Shown piece by piece: positions 1-8,258 of a DNA stretch of 64,000 bases. Source of the stretch: Rhodococcus opacus (lineage in GTDB: Bacteria > Actinomycetota > Actinomycetes > Mycobacteriales > Mycobacteriaceae); the NCBI RefSeq assembly GCF_012396235.1, contig NZ_JAAXPA010000032.1, positions 1-64,000 on the forward strand, read 5' to 3'. The notes under the pieces were generated by a model. It searched no databases and had not been told where the DNA came from. It worked only from the letters and a program-made list of their open reading frames with translations. The first letter of the stretch is position 1. Each line of letters starts with the position of its first letter. Both the position numbers and the translations under genes were made by a program.

Positions 1-1
1 C

Positions 2-127
2 GCCGTCCTCGAGGCCATGAAAATGGAAAACCCCGTCAACGCCCACAAGGCCGGCACCGTCACCGGCCTCGCCGTCGAACCCGGCGCCGCCATCACCCAG
101 GGCACCGTCCTCGCAGAACTGAAATAG
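2..127 (+). CDS. accA3: Acyl-CoA carboxylase alpha subunit, C-terminal biotinyl domain (5' partial)
   Basis: Only the last 41 residues are present; the gene begins before the window. The reading frame opens with AVLEAMKMEN, the biotin attachment motif (E)AMKM whose lysine is biotinylated, and ends with the usual lipoyl/biotinyl fold repeat (AGTVTGLAVEPGAAI...GTVLAELK). In actinobacteria such a domain closes the alpha subunit (biotin carboxylase plus BCCP) of acetyl-/propionyl-CoA carboxylase, supplying malonyl-CoA and methylmalonyl-CoA for fatty and mycolic acid synthesis. The assignment to AccA3 rests on the neighbouring genes following the M. tuberculosis order (accA3 just before lat/lrpA); a pyruvate carboxylase tail is a less likely alternative. 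Confidence 0.85.
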   Translation, partial: AVLEAMKMENPVNAHKAGTVTGLAVEPGAAITQGTVLAELK

Positions 128-143
128 GCACCTGCGCCCACTC

Positions 144-182
144 GTGAGTCCTTCTCGGCCCCCGGGGTCGAGAAGGACTCAC
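144..182 (+). terminator. Rho-independent-type hairpin after accA3
   Basis: Perfect 14-bp inverted repeat: GTGAGTCCTTCTCG at 144-157 and its complement at 169-182, separated by an 11-nt C/G-rich loop. It starts 17 bp after the carboxylase stop. No T-tract follows, which is usual for high-G+C actinobacteria. Confidence 0.7.
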
Positions 183-196
183 AGTAGTCTGTACGC

Positions 197-607
197 ATGT
201 CTGACGTTCCCGAGATCCGTATCGGCACTGCCGAACGTGAGCAGGCCCTGAACTTGCTGAGCGAACATTTCGCGGCGGGCCGTTTGACGGTCCCCGAGTT
301 CGACGAGCGCAGTCTCGCGGTCACGAATGCCACCACTCGCGGCGAGCTCGACCGAGTGTTCACCGACCTCCCCGCGACCACGGTCGGCGCGCCCGCCAAG
401 GCCGAATCGGCCGGCACCGACAACGACCAGAACTGGCGTCGCATCGTGATGTCGGTGATCCCGCTCGTCGCCCTCGTGCTGTTCTTCGTCGTCCCGGTCG
501 ACAACAGCTGGTTGTTCTTCCTGATGATCCCTGCCGCCGGCGCCATCCTGTTCGGCACCCGCGACGACCGCCACGGTCGCGATCGCCGCCGCGACCGGGA
601 CCGCTGA
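197..607 (+). CDS. DUF1707 (SHOCT-like) membrane protein
   Basis: 136 residues. Residues 1-55 match the DUF1707 pattern (IRIGTAEREQALNLLSEHF, then GRLTVPEFDER and a GELDRVFTDLP ending), a short helical module found at the N-terminus of many actinobacterial membrane proteins. Two hydrophobic segments follow (about residues 80-100 and 103-118), then a strongly basic tail (RDDRHGRDRRRDRDR). Function is unknown; such proteins are thought to be membrane-anchored regulators or adaptors. It is followed after 1 bp by the next gene, suggesting co-transcription. A second DUF1707 protein lies at 7636-8172. Confidence 0.8.
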   Translation: MSDVPEIRIGTAEREQALNLLSEHFAAGRLTVPEFDERSLAVTNATTRGELDRVFTDLPATTVGAPAKAESAGTDNDQNWRRIVMSVIPLVALVLFFVVPVDNSWLFFLMIPAAGAILFGTRDDRHGRDRRRDRDR

Positions 608-608
608 C

Positions 609-947
609 ATGGAACCTGTCGAGGTCAATGCGGGTGGCTGGTACCTGCGCGCGCTGCGCGCCGACGAACGGGTCGACGATCGCCCGGCGCTCGCGGACGG
701 TGGAATCGCCGAACCCGAGTACGTCGCCCGCCGTACGGCGCAGTGGCTGAGCGACGAGCACTATTCGTGGGCGATTTGCCAGCCCAACACCGGCGAACTG
801 CTCGCCGAGGTGGGCCTCACCCCGTCCGGGGAGTCCGCGACCCTCACCGGCTGGGCGCGGACCGGCCACGAGGACGCGCTGGCGAGCGGATCGGATGCGG
901 TGCAACGGTTTGCCGAGGGCGCACTGGGGTTCACGGTCCGGCGGTGA
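609..947 (+). CDS. Short GNAT-like hypothetical protein
   Basis: 112 residues, soluble, starting one base after the preceding stop and overlapping the next start. The first half (WYLRALRADERVDDRPALADG) and the mid segment (SWAICQPNTGELLAEVGL) resemble the first strands of a GNAT N-acetyltransferase, but the acetyl-CoA binding P-loop (Q/RxxGxG/A) expected after them is absent; the protein is only about two thirds of a normal GNAT domain. It may be a degenerate or truncated member. The tight packing with its neighbours (1 bp and a 4-bp overlap) supports expression as part of a three-gene unit. Confidence 0.6.
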   Translation: MEPVEVNAGGWYLRALRADERVDDRPALADGGIAEPEYVARRTAQWLSDEHYSWAICQPNTGELLAEVGLTPSGESATLTGWARTGHEDALASGSDAVQRFAEGALGFTVRR

Positions 948-1282
948 CTATGCGATCCGTTCCGGTGGCGGCCCTCACCGTGCTGGCACTGGTCATGCTC
1001 CTGTCCCCTGCGTCCGCGACGCCGTCGGGTCCCGAACATGCCGACAAGGTGGTGCACGCCCTGCTGTTCGCGGCGCTGGCCGCCGCCTCCCGGTACGCGC
1101 TCCTGACACCACGGATCACCGTGCTCTGGCTCGCGGCGTTCGCGGTGATCACCGAGATACTGCAGGGCGTGCTGCCGATCGGCCGGCACGGATCGGTCTG
1201 GGATCTCTGCGCCGACATGGTGGGTGTGGCGATCGGGTTGGCCGCTCAGTCCGCGATCATGCGCTCCCGCAGCAGAGTCTGA
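944..1282 (+). CDS. VanZ-like family membrane protein
   Basis: About 112 residues from GTG 944 (overlapping the preceding TGA) or 110 from ATG 950. Three to four hydrophobic segments; the motif HADKVVHALLFAALA followed by a second helix, then ITEILQGVLPIGRHGSVWDLCADMVGVAIG matches the VanZ-like family (conserved DKxxHxxxF, E.xQ and D...N/D..G signatures). VanZ confers weak teicoplanin resistance by an unclear mechanism; most homologues have no known role. The 3' end overlaps the convergent phosphatase gene by 37 bp. Confidence 0.8.
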   Translation: MTMRSVPVAALTVLALVMLLSPASATPSGPEHADKVVHALLFAALAAASRYALLTPRITVLWLAAFAVITEILQGVLPIGRHGSVWDLCADMVGVAIGLAAQSAIMRSRSRV

Positions 1283-2034
1283 ACGCCGGCGTCGAGGCCG
1301 AGTCCGTCGGAGAAGTACCGTTCGACGGTCCCGTACTGCTCGCGCATGGTGGCCAGGGACACCTCCAGGTACTGCTGACGGACTCCGAGCACGGGCTCGA
1401 GCAGCGCCGGATCTCCACCCGCGTCGACGAATTTCTCGAACACGCCCGCGAACGACGGAAGCAGGAGTTCGTTGGTCAGCAGGTAGTCGTGGAACACGTC
1501 GTCCTCACCGACTCCGAGGAGAAGCAGTAGCGCGGCCGTGGCCCATCCCGTCCGGTCCTTGCCGGTGGTGCAGTGCACGAGGGCAGGCGTGTTGCCGTTC
1601 GAGGCCAGGTCGCCGAACAACTCCCGGTACGACGACACCGCGCTCGGCATCACGACGAAGTCGCGGTAGCTGCCCTCGAAGTACTCGATCGCGCGTCCGC
1701 CGCCGAGTTCCCGTTCGGCGATCATCGGATCGGCGATCACCTGGAGCATCTGCGCGGGGATAGACCGGATCCCCTTGTCGGCGAGCACGTCCAACACCAC
1801 CGCGCGAGCGCCGTCCGGGAGTTTGTCGGGCGCCGCGTCGCGCTCGTCCGCGGTGCGCAGGTCGTACACCGTCCGGATCCCGAGGCCGTCGAGCAGCGGC
1901 ATGTCCGTGTCCGCGATACGGCTGAGATCGGTCGAACGGAAGTACACGCCGGTGCGCACTTTCGCGCCGTCCCGGGTTCGGTAGCCACCGACGTCTCGCA
2001 GATTGGGCACGGACGTGAGCGGTATCGGCGTCAT
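1246..2034 (-). CDS. Protein-tyrosine phosphatase of the DSP/LipA (PtpB-like) family
   Basis: 262 residues. The N-terminus NLRDVGGYRTRDGAKVRTG and the active-site loop HCTTGKDRTGWA (CX5R, cysteine nucleophile about residue 157) identify the tyrosine/phosphoinositide phosphatase family that includes Mycobacterium PtpB (the mycobacterial loop is HCFAGKDRT). It is likely cytosolic or secreted without a classical signal peptide. The start is chosen at ATG 2034 because it overlaps the TGA of the upstream lysine aminotransferase by 4 bp (ATGA), so the two are translationally coupled; longer upstream readings run through that gene. The pairing with lat has no obvious metabolic logic. Confidence 0.85.
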   Translation of the reverse strand: MTPIPLTSVPNLRDVGGYRTRDGAKVRTGVYFRSTDLSRIADTDMPLLDGLGIRTVYDLRTADERDAAPDKLPDGARAVVLDVLADKGIRSIPAQMLQVIADPMIAERELGGGRAIEYFEGSYRDFVVMPSAVSSYRELFGDLASNGNTPALVHCTTGKDRTGWATAALLLLLGVGEDDVFHDYLLTNELLLPSFAGVFEKFVDAGGDPALLEPVLGVRQQYLEVSLATMREQYGTVERYFSDGLGLDAGVQTLLRERMIAD

Positions 2035-3374
2035 GCGTCGACGGTACCGCCCAGCACTCGGGCCAGTGCATCCACGGCGGCGTCGAGTTCCGCGGTCGTC
2101 ACCGTCAGGGGTGGGCGGAACCTGATCCCGCGCTTGCCGGTCGGCAGGATCAGCACCCGCTCCCGGTCCCTGAGGTCGGCGACGACGCGGTCCCGCCGCT
2201 GCGGAGTGGGGAGGGTGATCGCGCACATGAGGCCGCGTCCCCGCGGCTCGGTCACGTCGGGATTCGCGCGTGCGAGTTCCCGCAGTCGTTCGAGGAGATG
2301 CGCCCCGGTCATCCGGGCCCGGTCGACGAGCCGGTCCTCCTCGATGATCTCGAGGATCCGGCGGGACCGCACCATGTCGGTGAGGTTGCCACCCCAGGTG
2401 GAGTTGATCCGCGAGCTGACGGCGAACACGTTGTCGGGGATGTCGTCCACCCGGCCGCCGGCCATGATGCCGCAGACCTGAGTCTTCTTGCCGAACGCGA
2501 CGACGTCCGGATGCACTCCCAATTGCTGGTACGCCCAGGCAGTGCCGGTGAGACCGCACCCGGTCTGCACCTCGTCGAGAATGAAGAGCGCGTCGTTCTC
2601 ACGGCAGAGCGCCTCCATCGCCCGGAAGAATTCCGGGCGGAAGTGGTGGTCTCCCCCCTCTCCCTGGATCGGCTCGGCGATGAAACACGCCACATCCGAG
2701 GGGTTCTCGGCGAACGCGCGCCGCGCCTGGTCCAGTGCGTGACGCTCGGCCTCGACGACGTCCCGCCCGTCCGCGAGGTACGGGGAGTCGATGCGCGGCC
2801 AGTCGAACTTGGGGTACCTCGCCACCTTGCCGGGCTCGGTATTGGTGAGCGACATCGTGTATCCACTGCGCCCGTGGAACGCCTCGGTCAGATGGAGCAC
2901 CTTCGTGCCGAGCGCCGGGTCGAGGCCGCGGCTCTCGTTGAGCCTGCTCTTCCAGTCGAACGCCACCTTCAGAGCGTTCTCGACGGCGAGTGCGCCCCCG
3001 TCGATGAAGAAGAGATGCGGCAGTGCGGGATCGCCCAGCACCCGGGCGAACGTCTCGACGAACCGTGCCATCGGGACGGTGTAGATGTCGGAATTGCTCG
3101 GCTTGTTGATCGCCGCCGCCGCCAGTTCCCGGCGAAGGGCGTCGTCGTCCGCCAGTTCCGGGTGGTTCATCCCCAGCGCGGACGAGGCGAAGAATCCGAA
3201 CATGTCCAGGTAGCTGGTGCCATCGCGCTGGTCGACGAGATGCGTACCGCGTGAGTGTTCCAGGTCGAGCACCAGGTCGAAACCGTCGACCAGAATGCGC
3301 TCGCGCAGCACGTCGTGCACCTGGCTCGCCGGCAGCTCGCCCCCATCTCCGGTAAATCGAATCGCTGTGCTCAT
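2031..3374 (-). CDS. lat: L-lysine 6-aminotransferase
   Basis: 447 residues, the length of M. tuberculosis LAT (Rv3290c). A class III PLP aminotransferase: FILDEVQTGCGLTG carries the PLP-ring Asp and AFGKKTQVCG the Schiff-base lysine; N-terminal RDGTSYLDMFGFFAS is typical. It transfers the epsilon-amino group of lysine to 2-oxoglutarate giving 2-aminoadipate 6-semialdehyde (cyclising to piperideine-6-carboxylate). The Lrp-type regulator sits just upstream on the same strand with a 66-bp A/T-rich gap (3375-3440), and the downstream dehydrogenase of the pathway is encoded divergently at 5087. In mycobacteria lat responds to LrpA and is induced in starvation; similar control is inferred. Confidence 0.93.
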   Translation of the reverse strand: MSTAIRFTGDGGELPASQVHDVLRERILVDGFDLVLDLEHSRGTHLVDQRDGTSYLDMFGFFASSALGMNHPELADDDALRRELAAAAINKPSNSDIYTVPMARFVETFARVLGDPALPHLFFIDGGALAVENALKVAFDWKSRLNESRGLDPALGTKVLHLTEAFHGRSGYTMSLTNTEPGKVARYPKFDWPRIDSPYLADGRDVVEAERHALDQARRAFAENPSDVACFIAEPIQGEGGDHHFRPEFFRAMEALCRENDALFILDEVQTGCGLTGTAWAYQQLGVHPDVVAFGKKTQVCGIMAGGRVDDIPDNVFAVSSRINSTWGGNLTDMVRSRRILEIIEEDRLVDRARMTGAHLLERLRELARANPDVTEPRGRGLMCAITLPTPQRRDRVVADLRDRERVLILPTGKRGIRFRPPLTVTTAELDAAVDALARVLGGTVDA

Positions 3375-3440
3375 ACCGACGAGATTACGTCAAAATTCCT
3401 GTGAACCGGCGACGATTCGGCAACATATCCGGAACAGGGC

Positions 3441-3905
3441 TCATCTGTCGTAAAATGTTTGCAAGATGATGGTGCTGCGCGTGTGTACGTTGGCGGTGGC
3501 ACGGATCTCCTGCAGCAGGTGTTCCAGCTCCCGCGGGGAAGCGACGCGCACCAGCAGCACGTAGCTCTCCTCCCCCGCGACCGAGTGGCACGCTTCGATT
3601 GCGGGGAGGTTCCGCAACCGGGCGGGTGCATCGTCGGGCTGCGACGGATCGAGAGGAGTGATCGCGACGAATGCGGACAGACCGTGCCCGAGCGCATCCG
3701 GATCGATCTTCGCGGTGTACCCGCGGATCACTTTGCGGGCCTCGAGCCTGCGCACCCTGGACTGCACGGCAGAGATCGACAGCCCCGCCTTCTCGGCGAG
3801 TGTCGCCAGAGTCGCCCGGCCGTCGGCCACCAACTCCTGCATCAGTACCCGATCGATGTCGTCGAGAGGAGTATGGGGTGCGTCGCTACGAAAAGATTCC
3901 ACCAC
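3441..3905 (-). CDS. lrpA: Lrp/AsnC-family transcriptional regulator
   Basis: 154 residues. N-terminal helix-turn-helix (LDDIDRVLMQELVADGRAT, then LAEKAGLSISAVQSRVRRLE) and a C-terminal RAM/AsnC effector domain ending in LQTFYDR. Lies between the lysine aminotransferase (downstream, same strand) and the divergent DUF1338-dehydrogenase operon with only 30 bp between the two divergent start codons, so one binding region probably controls both. By synteny this is the LrpA (Rv3291c) orthologue, for which lysine and other amino acids act as effectors; that it senses lysine here is inference. Confidence 0.88.
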   Translation of the reverse strand: MVESFRSDAPHTPLDDIDRVLMQELVADGRATLATLAEKAGLSISAVQSRVRRLEARKVIRGYTAKIDPDALGHGLSAFVAITPLDPSQPDDAPARLRNLPAIEACHSVAGEESYVLLVRVASPRELEHLLQEIRATANVHTRSTIILQTFYDR

Positions 3906-3935
3906 CAGCGCAGGCTAGCCCAGCGGAGGTGCATC

Positions 3936-5090
3936 ATGGTTGAAACGTGGGAGCTCCGCGCCCGCTTTGCCCGGGCACTGGCCGCGACGTACGGCCGGGA
4001 GGTGCCCGCATACGACACACTGGCCGAGGTGGCCGGTGCGGTCAACGCGGACTTCGCGGCGCGACACCCTGCCGACGCCGAACGCCGTGGCGGCCTGGCC
4101 CGGATCACATCCGAACGCCGCGGCGCGATCAGGCTCGGTGGACCCACGGAGCTGCGCCAGGCGGCCATCCTGTTCGCGGGCTTCGGAATGCACCCCGTCG
4201 GCTGCTACGACCTGCGCGACGCGCCCGCACCCGCGCCCGTCGTCTCGACGGCGTTTCGTCCCGTCGATCCGATCGAACTGGCCCGCAACCCGTTCGGGAT
4301 GTTCACGTCGATGCTCACCACCGCCGATCGCCGGTTCTTCGACTGCGACCGGCAGCGCCGCCTCGAGAACGTTCTCGCCGCGCGCACGGTGTTTCCCACG
4401 GAGGTGCTGCACCTGGCCGCGCTCGCGACCGAGGAAGGCGGGCTGACGGCACCGACGGCGGAGCGGTTCGTCGCACTGGCGGCCACGGCCTTCGCATCGC
4501 CGGACACCGCGGCCGACCGGTCCTGGCACTCCGAGTTCGAACGTATCTCCCCCGTCGCCGCCGACATCGGTGGGCGCACGAGCGTCCGCGTCGTCCATCT
4601 GGCGCCACGGGTCTTCGACCTCGACGACCTGCGCCTGCGTGCGGCGCGCCGCGGCCTCACGATGATCGGCCGCATCCAGGGACCGCCCGCATGGGGCGGC
4701 CCGGACGTACTTCAGCGGCAGGCGTCGTTCCGCGCCGCCGGCGAACCACGCGGAGTCGTCGTTGCGGAGTCGCGCGGCATCGCACTGACACCCGAGGGAC
4801 GGGAACTGTGCGACCGTCTGGCGGACGCCGACTCCGCCCGCTGGGAACGCGAGTTTCCGCGGACTGAAGCCGAACTCGAGGCGAGCGGGCTGGCGTACTT
4901 CAGCCACCGACTCTCCGGCGAGGAAGACGTCGCGGAGCCCATTCTCTACGAGGACTACCTCCCGGTGGCGGTGGACTCCGGCCCCGACCACCCACCATGG
5001 CTCGCCGAGACCCTCGGCCGGCCTGTGCACGACCCGTTCACGCTCTACCGACAGCAGCAGGATCGAACCCGAGAGAGGACAGCATCGTGA
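3936..5090 (+). CDS. DUF1338 protein, 2-oxoadipate dioxygenase/decarboxylase (HglS)-like
   Basis: 384 residues, starting at ATG 3936 behind a GGAGG at 3925-3929. Resembles the VOC-fold DUF1338/HglS family (RRGAIRLGG, GMHPVGCYDL, STAFRPVDP, a VHLAPR segment, QASFRAAGEP). HglS of Pseudomonas putida converts 2-oxoadipate to 2-hydroxyglutarate in lysine breakdown using Fe(II). The context fits: it overlaps the aminoadipate-semialdehyde dehydrogenase by 4 bp and is divergent from lrpA-lat. Oddity: as I recall the P. putida enzyme, the metal ligand His70 sits in a RHGAIR motif four residues before a substrate Arg; here that position is Arg62 (RRGAIR), so metal binding may differ. The protein is also shorter than the roughly 460-residue P. 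putida enzyme. Orthologue of Rv3292 by position. Confidence 0.75.
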   Translation: MVETWELRARFARALAATYGREVPAYDTLAEVAGAVNADFAARHPADAERRGGLARITSERRGAIRLGGPTELRQAAILFAGFGMHPVGCYDLRDAPAPAPVVSTAFRPVDPIELARNPFGMFTSMLTTADRRFFDCDRQRRLENVLAARTVFPTEVLHLAALATEEGGLTAPTAERFVALAATAFASPDTAADRSWHSEFERISPVAADIGGRTSVRVVHLAPRVFDLDDLRLRAARRGLTMIGRIQGPPAWGGPDVLQRQASFRAAGEPRGVVVAESRGIALTPEGRELCDRLADADSARWEREFPRTEAELEASGLAYFSHRLSGEEDVAEPILYEDYLPVAVDSGPDHPPWLAETLGRPVHDPFTLYRQQQDRTRERTAS

Positions 5091-6604
5091 ACCTTCCCGC
5101 CCCCGAGGAGTTGTGCCGACGCGCCGAGGAAGCACTGATCCGGTGCGGCGCCGAGATCACCGACGCCGGTGGACCGCTCGTCGCGCGAACCCCGATCACC
5201 GGGACCGAACTGCGCACGGTGACCGCGAGCAGCACGGACGACGTGGACCGGGCGATCACCGCAGCGCACGACGCCTTCCTCGAGTGGCGTACCGTTCCCG
5301 CCCCCCAACGCGGCGCGGTGGTGCGCCGCCTGGGTCAGCTTCTGACGGAACACAAGACGGACCTGGCGGAACTGGTCACCCTCGAGGCGGGCAAGATTCC
5401 GTCCGAGGCGCAGGGCGAAGTGCAGGAGATGATCGACATCTGCGAATTCGCGGTCGGTCTGTCACGCCAGTTGTACGGCAGGACGATGGCCTCGGAACGT
5501 CCGGGACACCGGCTGATGGAGACGTGGCACCCACTGGGAGTCGTCGGGGTGATCTCGGCGTTCAATTTCCCCGTCGCGGTGTGGTCGTGGAATACCGCCG
5601 TCGCGCTGGTCTGCGGCGACACGGTGGTGTGGAAGCCGTCGGATCGGACTCCGCTCACCGCGATCGCCTGTGATGCGCTGCTGGCGCGCGCTGCCCGCGA
5701 CGTCGGTGCACCCGCCGGGATCCACGCCCTGGTCCAGGGCGCGGGGGACGTCGGCGAGCGTCTCGTCGACGACGCACGCGTGGCGCTGGTCAGCGCCACC
5801 GGGTCGGTGCGGATGGGTCGCGCCGTGGGTCCGCGCGTCGCCGCGCGTTTCGGCAAATGTCTACTCGAGCTGGGCGGCAACAACGCAGCGGTGGTGGCCC
5901 CGTCCGCCGATCTCGATCTGGCCGTGCGGGGAATCGTCTTCTCCGCCGCGGGCACCGCGGGCCAGCGCTGCACGTCCCTGCGGCGGCTGATCGTGCACTC
6001 CTCCGTCGCCGACGAGCTGGTGCAGCGCATTTCTTCGGCGTACGGCCAGTTGAAGGTCGGGAACCCGTTCGACGACGGTGTCCTCGTCGGTCCGTTGGTG
6101 AACCGCTCCGCGTTCGAGGCCATGCAGACCGCGTTGGACAAGGCCCGCGCCGACGGCGGGACCGTTGTCTGCGGCGGCGAACGCAGCGGTGGCAGCGACT
6201 CCGCCTACTACGTCTCGCCCGCCCTCGTCCGGATGCCCGCGCAGACGTCGGTGGTGCAGGAGGAGACGTTCGCACCGATCCTCTACGTCCTCACCTACGA
6301 CGACTTCGACCAGGCGATCGCATTGCACAACGAAGTGCCCCAAGGGCTTTCGTCGTCGATCTTCACCACCGATCAGCGTGAGGCCGAGAGGTTCCTCGCG
6401 CCAGACGGTTCCGACTGCGGCATCGCGAACGTCAACATCGGCACGTCGGGTGCGGAGATCGGCGGGGCGTTCGGCGGCGAGAAGGAGACGGGCGGCGGAC
6501 GCGAGTCCGGATCCGACGCATGGAAGGCCTACATGCGCCGCGCGACGAACACCGTCAACTACTCCGATCGACTCCCGCTCGCGCAAGGGGTGGAGTTCAC
6601 CTGA
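5087..6604 (+). CDS. pcd: L-aminoadipate-semialdehyde (piperideine-6-carboxylate) dehydrogenase
   Basis: 505 residues from GTG 5087, which overlaps the preceding TGA. An ALDH7-type aldehyde dehydrogenase: GVISAFNFPVAVWSWN, the glycine-rich SATGSVRMG turn, catalytic Glu in ELGGNNA and nucleophilic Cys in GQRCTSLRR. Oxidises the product of Lat to L-2-aminoadipate with NAD(P)+. Together with lat and the HglS-like gene it forms a lysine-to-2-hydroxyglutarate route that lacks only the aminoadipate transaminase; a candidate lies at 21438-22622. Synteny with Rv3293 (pcd) supports the name. Confidence 0.92.
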   Translation: MNLPAPEELCRRAEEALIRCGAEITDAGGPLVARTPITGTELRTVTASSTDDVDRAITAAHDAFLEWRTVPAPQRGAVVRRLGQLLTEHKTDLAELVTLEAGKIPSEAQGEVQEMIDICEFAVGLSRQLYGRTMASERPGHRLMETWHPLGVVGVISAFNFPVAVWSWNTAVALVCGDTVVWKPSDRTPLTAIACDALLARAARDVGAPAGIHALVQGAGDVGERLVDDARVALVSATGSVRMGRAVGPRVAARFGKCLLELGGNNAAVVAPSADLDLAVRGIVFSAAGTAGQRCTSLRRLIVHSSVADELVQRISSAYGQLKVGNPFDDGVLVGPLVNRSAFEAMQTALDKARADGGTVVCGGERSGGSDSAYYVSPALVRMPAQTSVVQEETFAPILYVLTYDDFDQAIALHNEVPQGLSSSIFTTDQREAERFLAPDGSDCGIANVNIGTSGAEIGGAFGGEKETGGGRESGSDAWKAYMRRATNTVNYSDRLPLAQGVEFT

Positions 6605-6634
6605 TCGGCGGCGTCGACCGGCTACTCTCGGGGC

Positions 6635-7639
6635 GTGAGCAACTGGACCGAGATGGCGCGTGAGATTGCCGAGAACGTGTTGTTCCCGGTGGCCGACAGC
6701 GTCGATGCCGACGGCGAGATTCCCGACAGTCACTTCGAGACTCTCGCCGCCGACGGCTTCTACGGACTCGCGGCACCGGGCGAAGAAGGTGTGACGCCGT
6801 CGGTGCTGGTCGACGTGATCGAGACGTTGTGCGGCGGCTGCCTCGCGACGGCGTTCACGTGGATGCAGCATCACGGCGTCGTCGCCGGTCTCGCCGATTC
6901 GCCGAACACGTCTCTGCAGGGTCGCTACCTCGACGGGCTCATCGACGGCACCGTCCGGGCCGGTGTCGCCCTGGCCGGAGCGATTCCCGTCCCGCCCACT
7001 CTGTGGGCACGCAGCGTCGACGACGGCTACGTGCTCGACGGGGTGTCGCCGTTCGTCACCGGCTGGGGCATCGTCGATCTGCTCCAGGTGTCGGCGCGCG
7101 ACGAATTCGACGACTCCATCGTGCACGTCATCATTCCCGCGCAACCGCTTCGGGGACTCACCGCCGAGGAACTCCCGCTGATCGCGGCCCGCGGGTCCAA
7201 CACGGTCCGGTTGACATTCGACGGGCTCGCCGTGCCACGCGATCTGGTGAGTGCCGTCGTCTCCCCCGACGACTTCGCGAAGAGCCAGCTGTTCGGGTCG
7301 TGGATCAACGGGTGCATGGCGATGGGGATCACCCGCCGGGCGATCAGCGAACTGGAGGCTCTCGGCGTCGACGCGGACCCGTTCGAAGAGCAGGCCGCAC
7401 GCGCACGACTCGACCTGAACGCGGCACTCGAAGGCCGCGCCGAGATCGCCGAAGCACGGGCCCGCGCTTCGGAACTCGCCATCCGCACCGCCACCGCCCT
7501 CGTCACGGCGAAGGGCAGCTCGTCACTGCTCGCCGGGAACACCGCCGAACGCCTCATGCGTGAAGCCACCTTCACGCTCGTCGCAGCGGGACGTCCGGCG
7601 ATCAAGTCGGCGTTGCTGGAGCGCCTCGGCCGCGACTAG
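6635..7639 (+). CDS. Acyl-CoA dehydrogenase-like flavoprotein
   Basis: 334 residues from GTG 6635, 30 bp after pcd and probably in the same transcript. N-terminal alpha-domain with LAADGFYGLAAPGEEGV, a mid beta-domain (GVALAGAIPVPPTLWARS, GVSPFVTGWGIVDLLQVSAR) and a C-terminal helical bundle that ends LMREATFTLVAAGRPAIKSALLERL. This is shorter than a typical 380-residue acyl-CoA dehydrogenase and lacks a clear catalytic glutamate motif, so it may be a flavin monooxygenase-like or non-catalytic member. Position after the lysine genes might suggest glutaryl-CoA metabolism, but sequence does not prove it. Its TAG shares the palindrome CTAG with the stop of the convergent next gene. Confidence 0.75.
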   Translation: MSNWTEMAREIAENVLFPVADSVDADGEIPDSHFETLAADGFYGLAAPGEEGVTPSVLVDVIETLCGGCLATAFTWMQHHGVVAGLADSPNTSLQGRYLDGLIDGTVRAGVALAGAIPVPPTLWARSVDDGYVLDGVSPFVTGWGIVDLLQVSARDEFDDSIVHVIIPAQPLRGLTAEELPLIAARGSNTVRLTFDGLAVPRDLVSAVVSPDDFAKSQLFGSWINGCMAMGITRRAISELEALGVDADPFEEQAARARLDLNAALEGRAEIAEARARASELAIRTATALVTAKGSSSLLAGNTAERLMREATFTLVAAGRPAIKSALLERLGRD

Positions 7640-8172
7640 CGGGTGCGGACCCTCAGGTCACCGAACAGCGAGTACGACACGATGCGGATCGTCGGGGCTG
7701 CGGGCCCGGGATCCTGTGCACCGGCGTCGAGTTCGCGGTCGCCGAAGAGGTCGAAACCACCCACCTCGACGTGCACGCCCTCCGGAACGGTGATCGTGCT
7801 GTCGCCGAACAGTGTGACGAGCGTGATCGTCGACGTGCGGGCGCCGATCACGGCCGACCGGAGGTCGAGCTTCACGTCCCCGAACACGAGCAGGGCCAGT
7901 GTCTTGACGGCGAGCGACCAGCGGCCGGAACGCTTGGTGTCGCCGAAGATTCCGACGATGGTGGACTGAGGTCGCGACACCGGCGCCGCTGGAGCTTCGA
8001 CGGGGACCAGCCGCCGAAGACCTTCGACGTCGACGTCGCGGGACCAGACGATCGCGGCTTGCTCCGAATACTCCTCCAATGTCAGCTTTCCGTCCCCCAC
8101 CCCCTTCTCGAGGCGGGCTTGTGCGGCCTCCCGGATTCGGTCGAGTTCGCGGCTGTCCCCTGCAGCAGTCAT
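7636..8172 (-). CDS. DUF1707 / cell-wall-active antibiotics response (LiaF-like) protein
   Basis: 178 residues. N-terminal DUF1707 module (ELDRIREAAQARLEKGVGDGKLTLEEYSEQAA...GLRRLVP) followed by a beta-rich repeat region in which FGD recurs (GIFGDTKRSG, LVFGDVKLDLR, LFGDSTITVPEG, LFGDRELD, LFGDLRVR), the pattern of the C-terminal LiaF/DUF2154-like beta-helix. No membrane segment is obvious. Start ATG 8172 is the first that begins the DUF1707 module; an upstream in-frame start at 8232 would add 20 unrelated residues. Role unknown, possibly envelope-stress signalling by family resemblance. Confidence 0.8.
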   Translation of the reverse strand: MTAAGDSRELDRIREAAQARLEKGVGDGKLTLEEYSEQAAIVWSRDVDVEGLRRLVPVEAPAAPVSRPQSTIVGIFGDTKRSGRWSLAVKTLALLVFGDVKLDLRSAVIGARTSTITLVTLFGDSTITVPEGVHVEVGGFDLFGDRELDAGAQDPGPAAPTIRIVSYSLFGDLRVRTR

Positions 8173-8258
8173 TACTCCACCGTAGCTGTCGGTGCCCTCG
8201 TCTACTGTCTGACGGCTACACCCGTGACACACCGCCCCTTCGACCGAAGCGAGACAAC

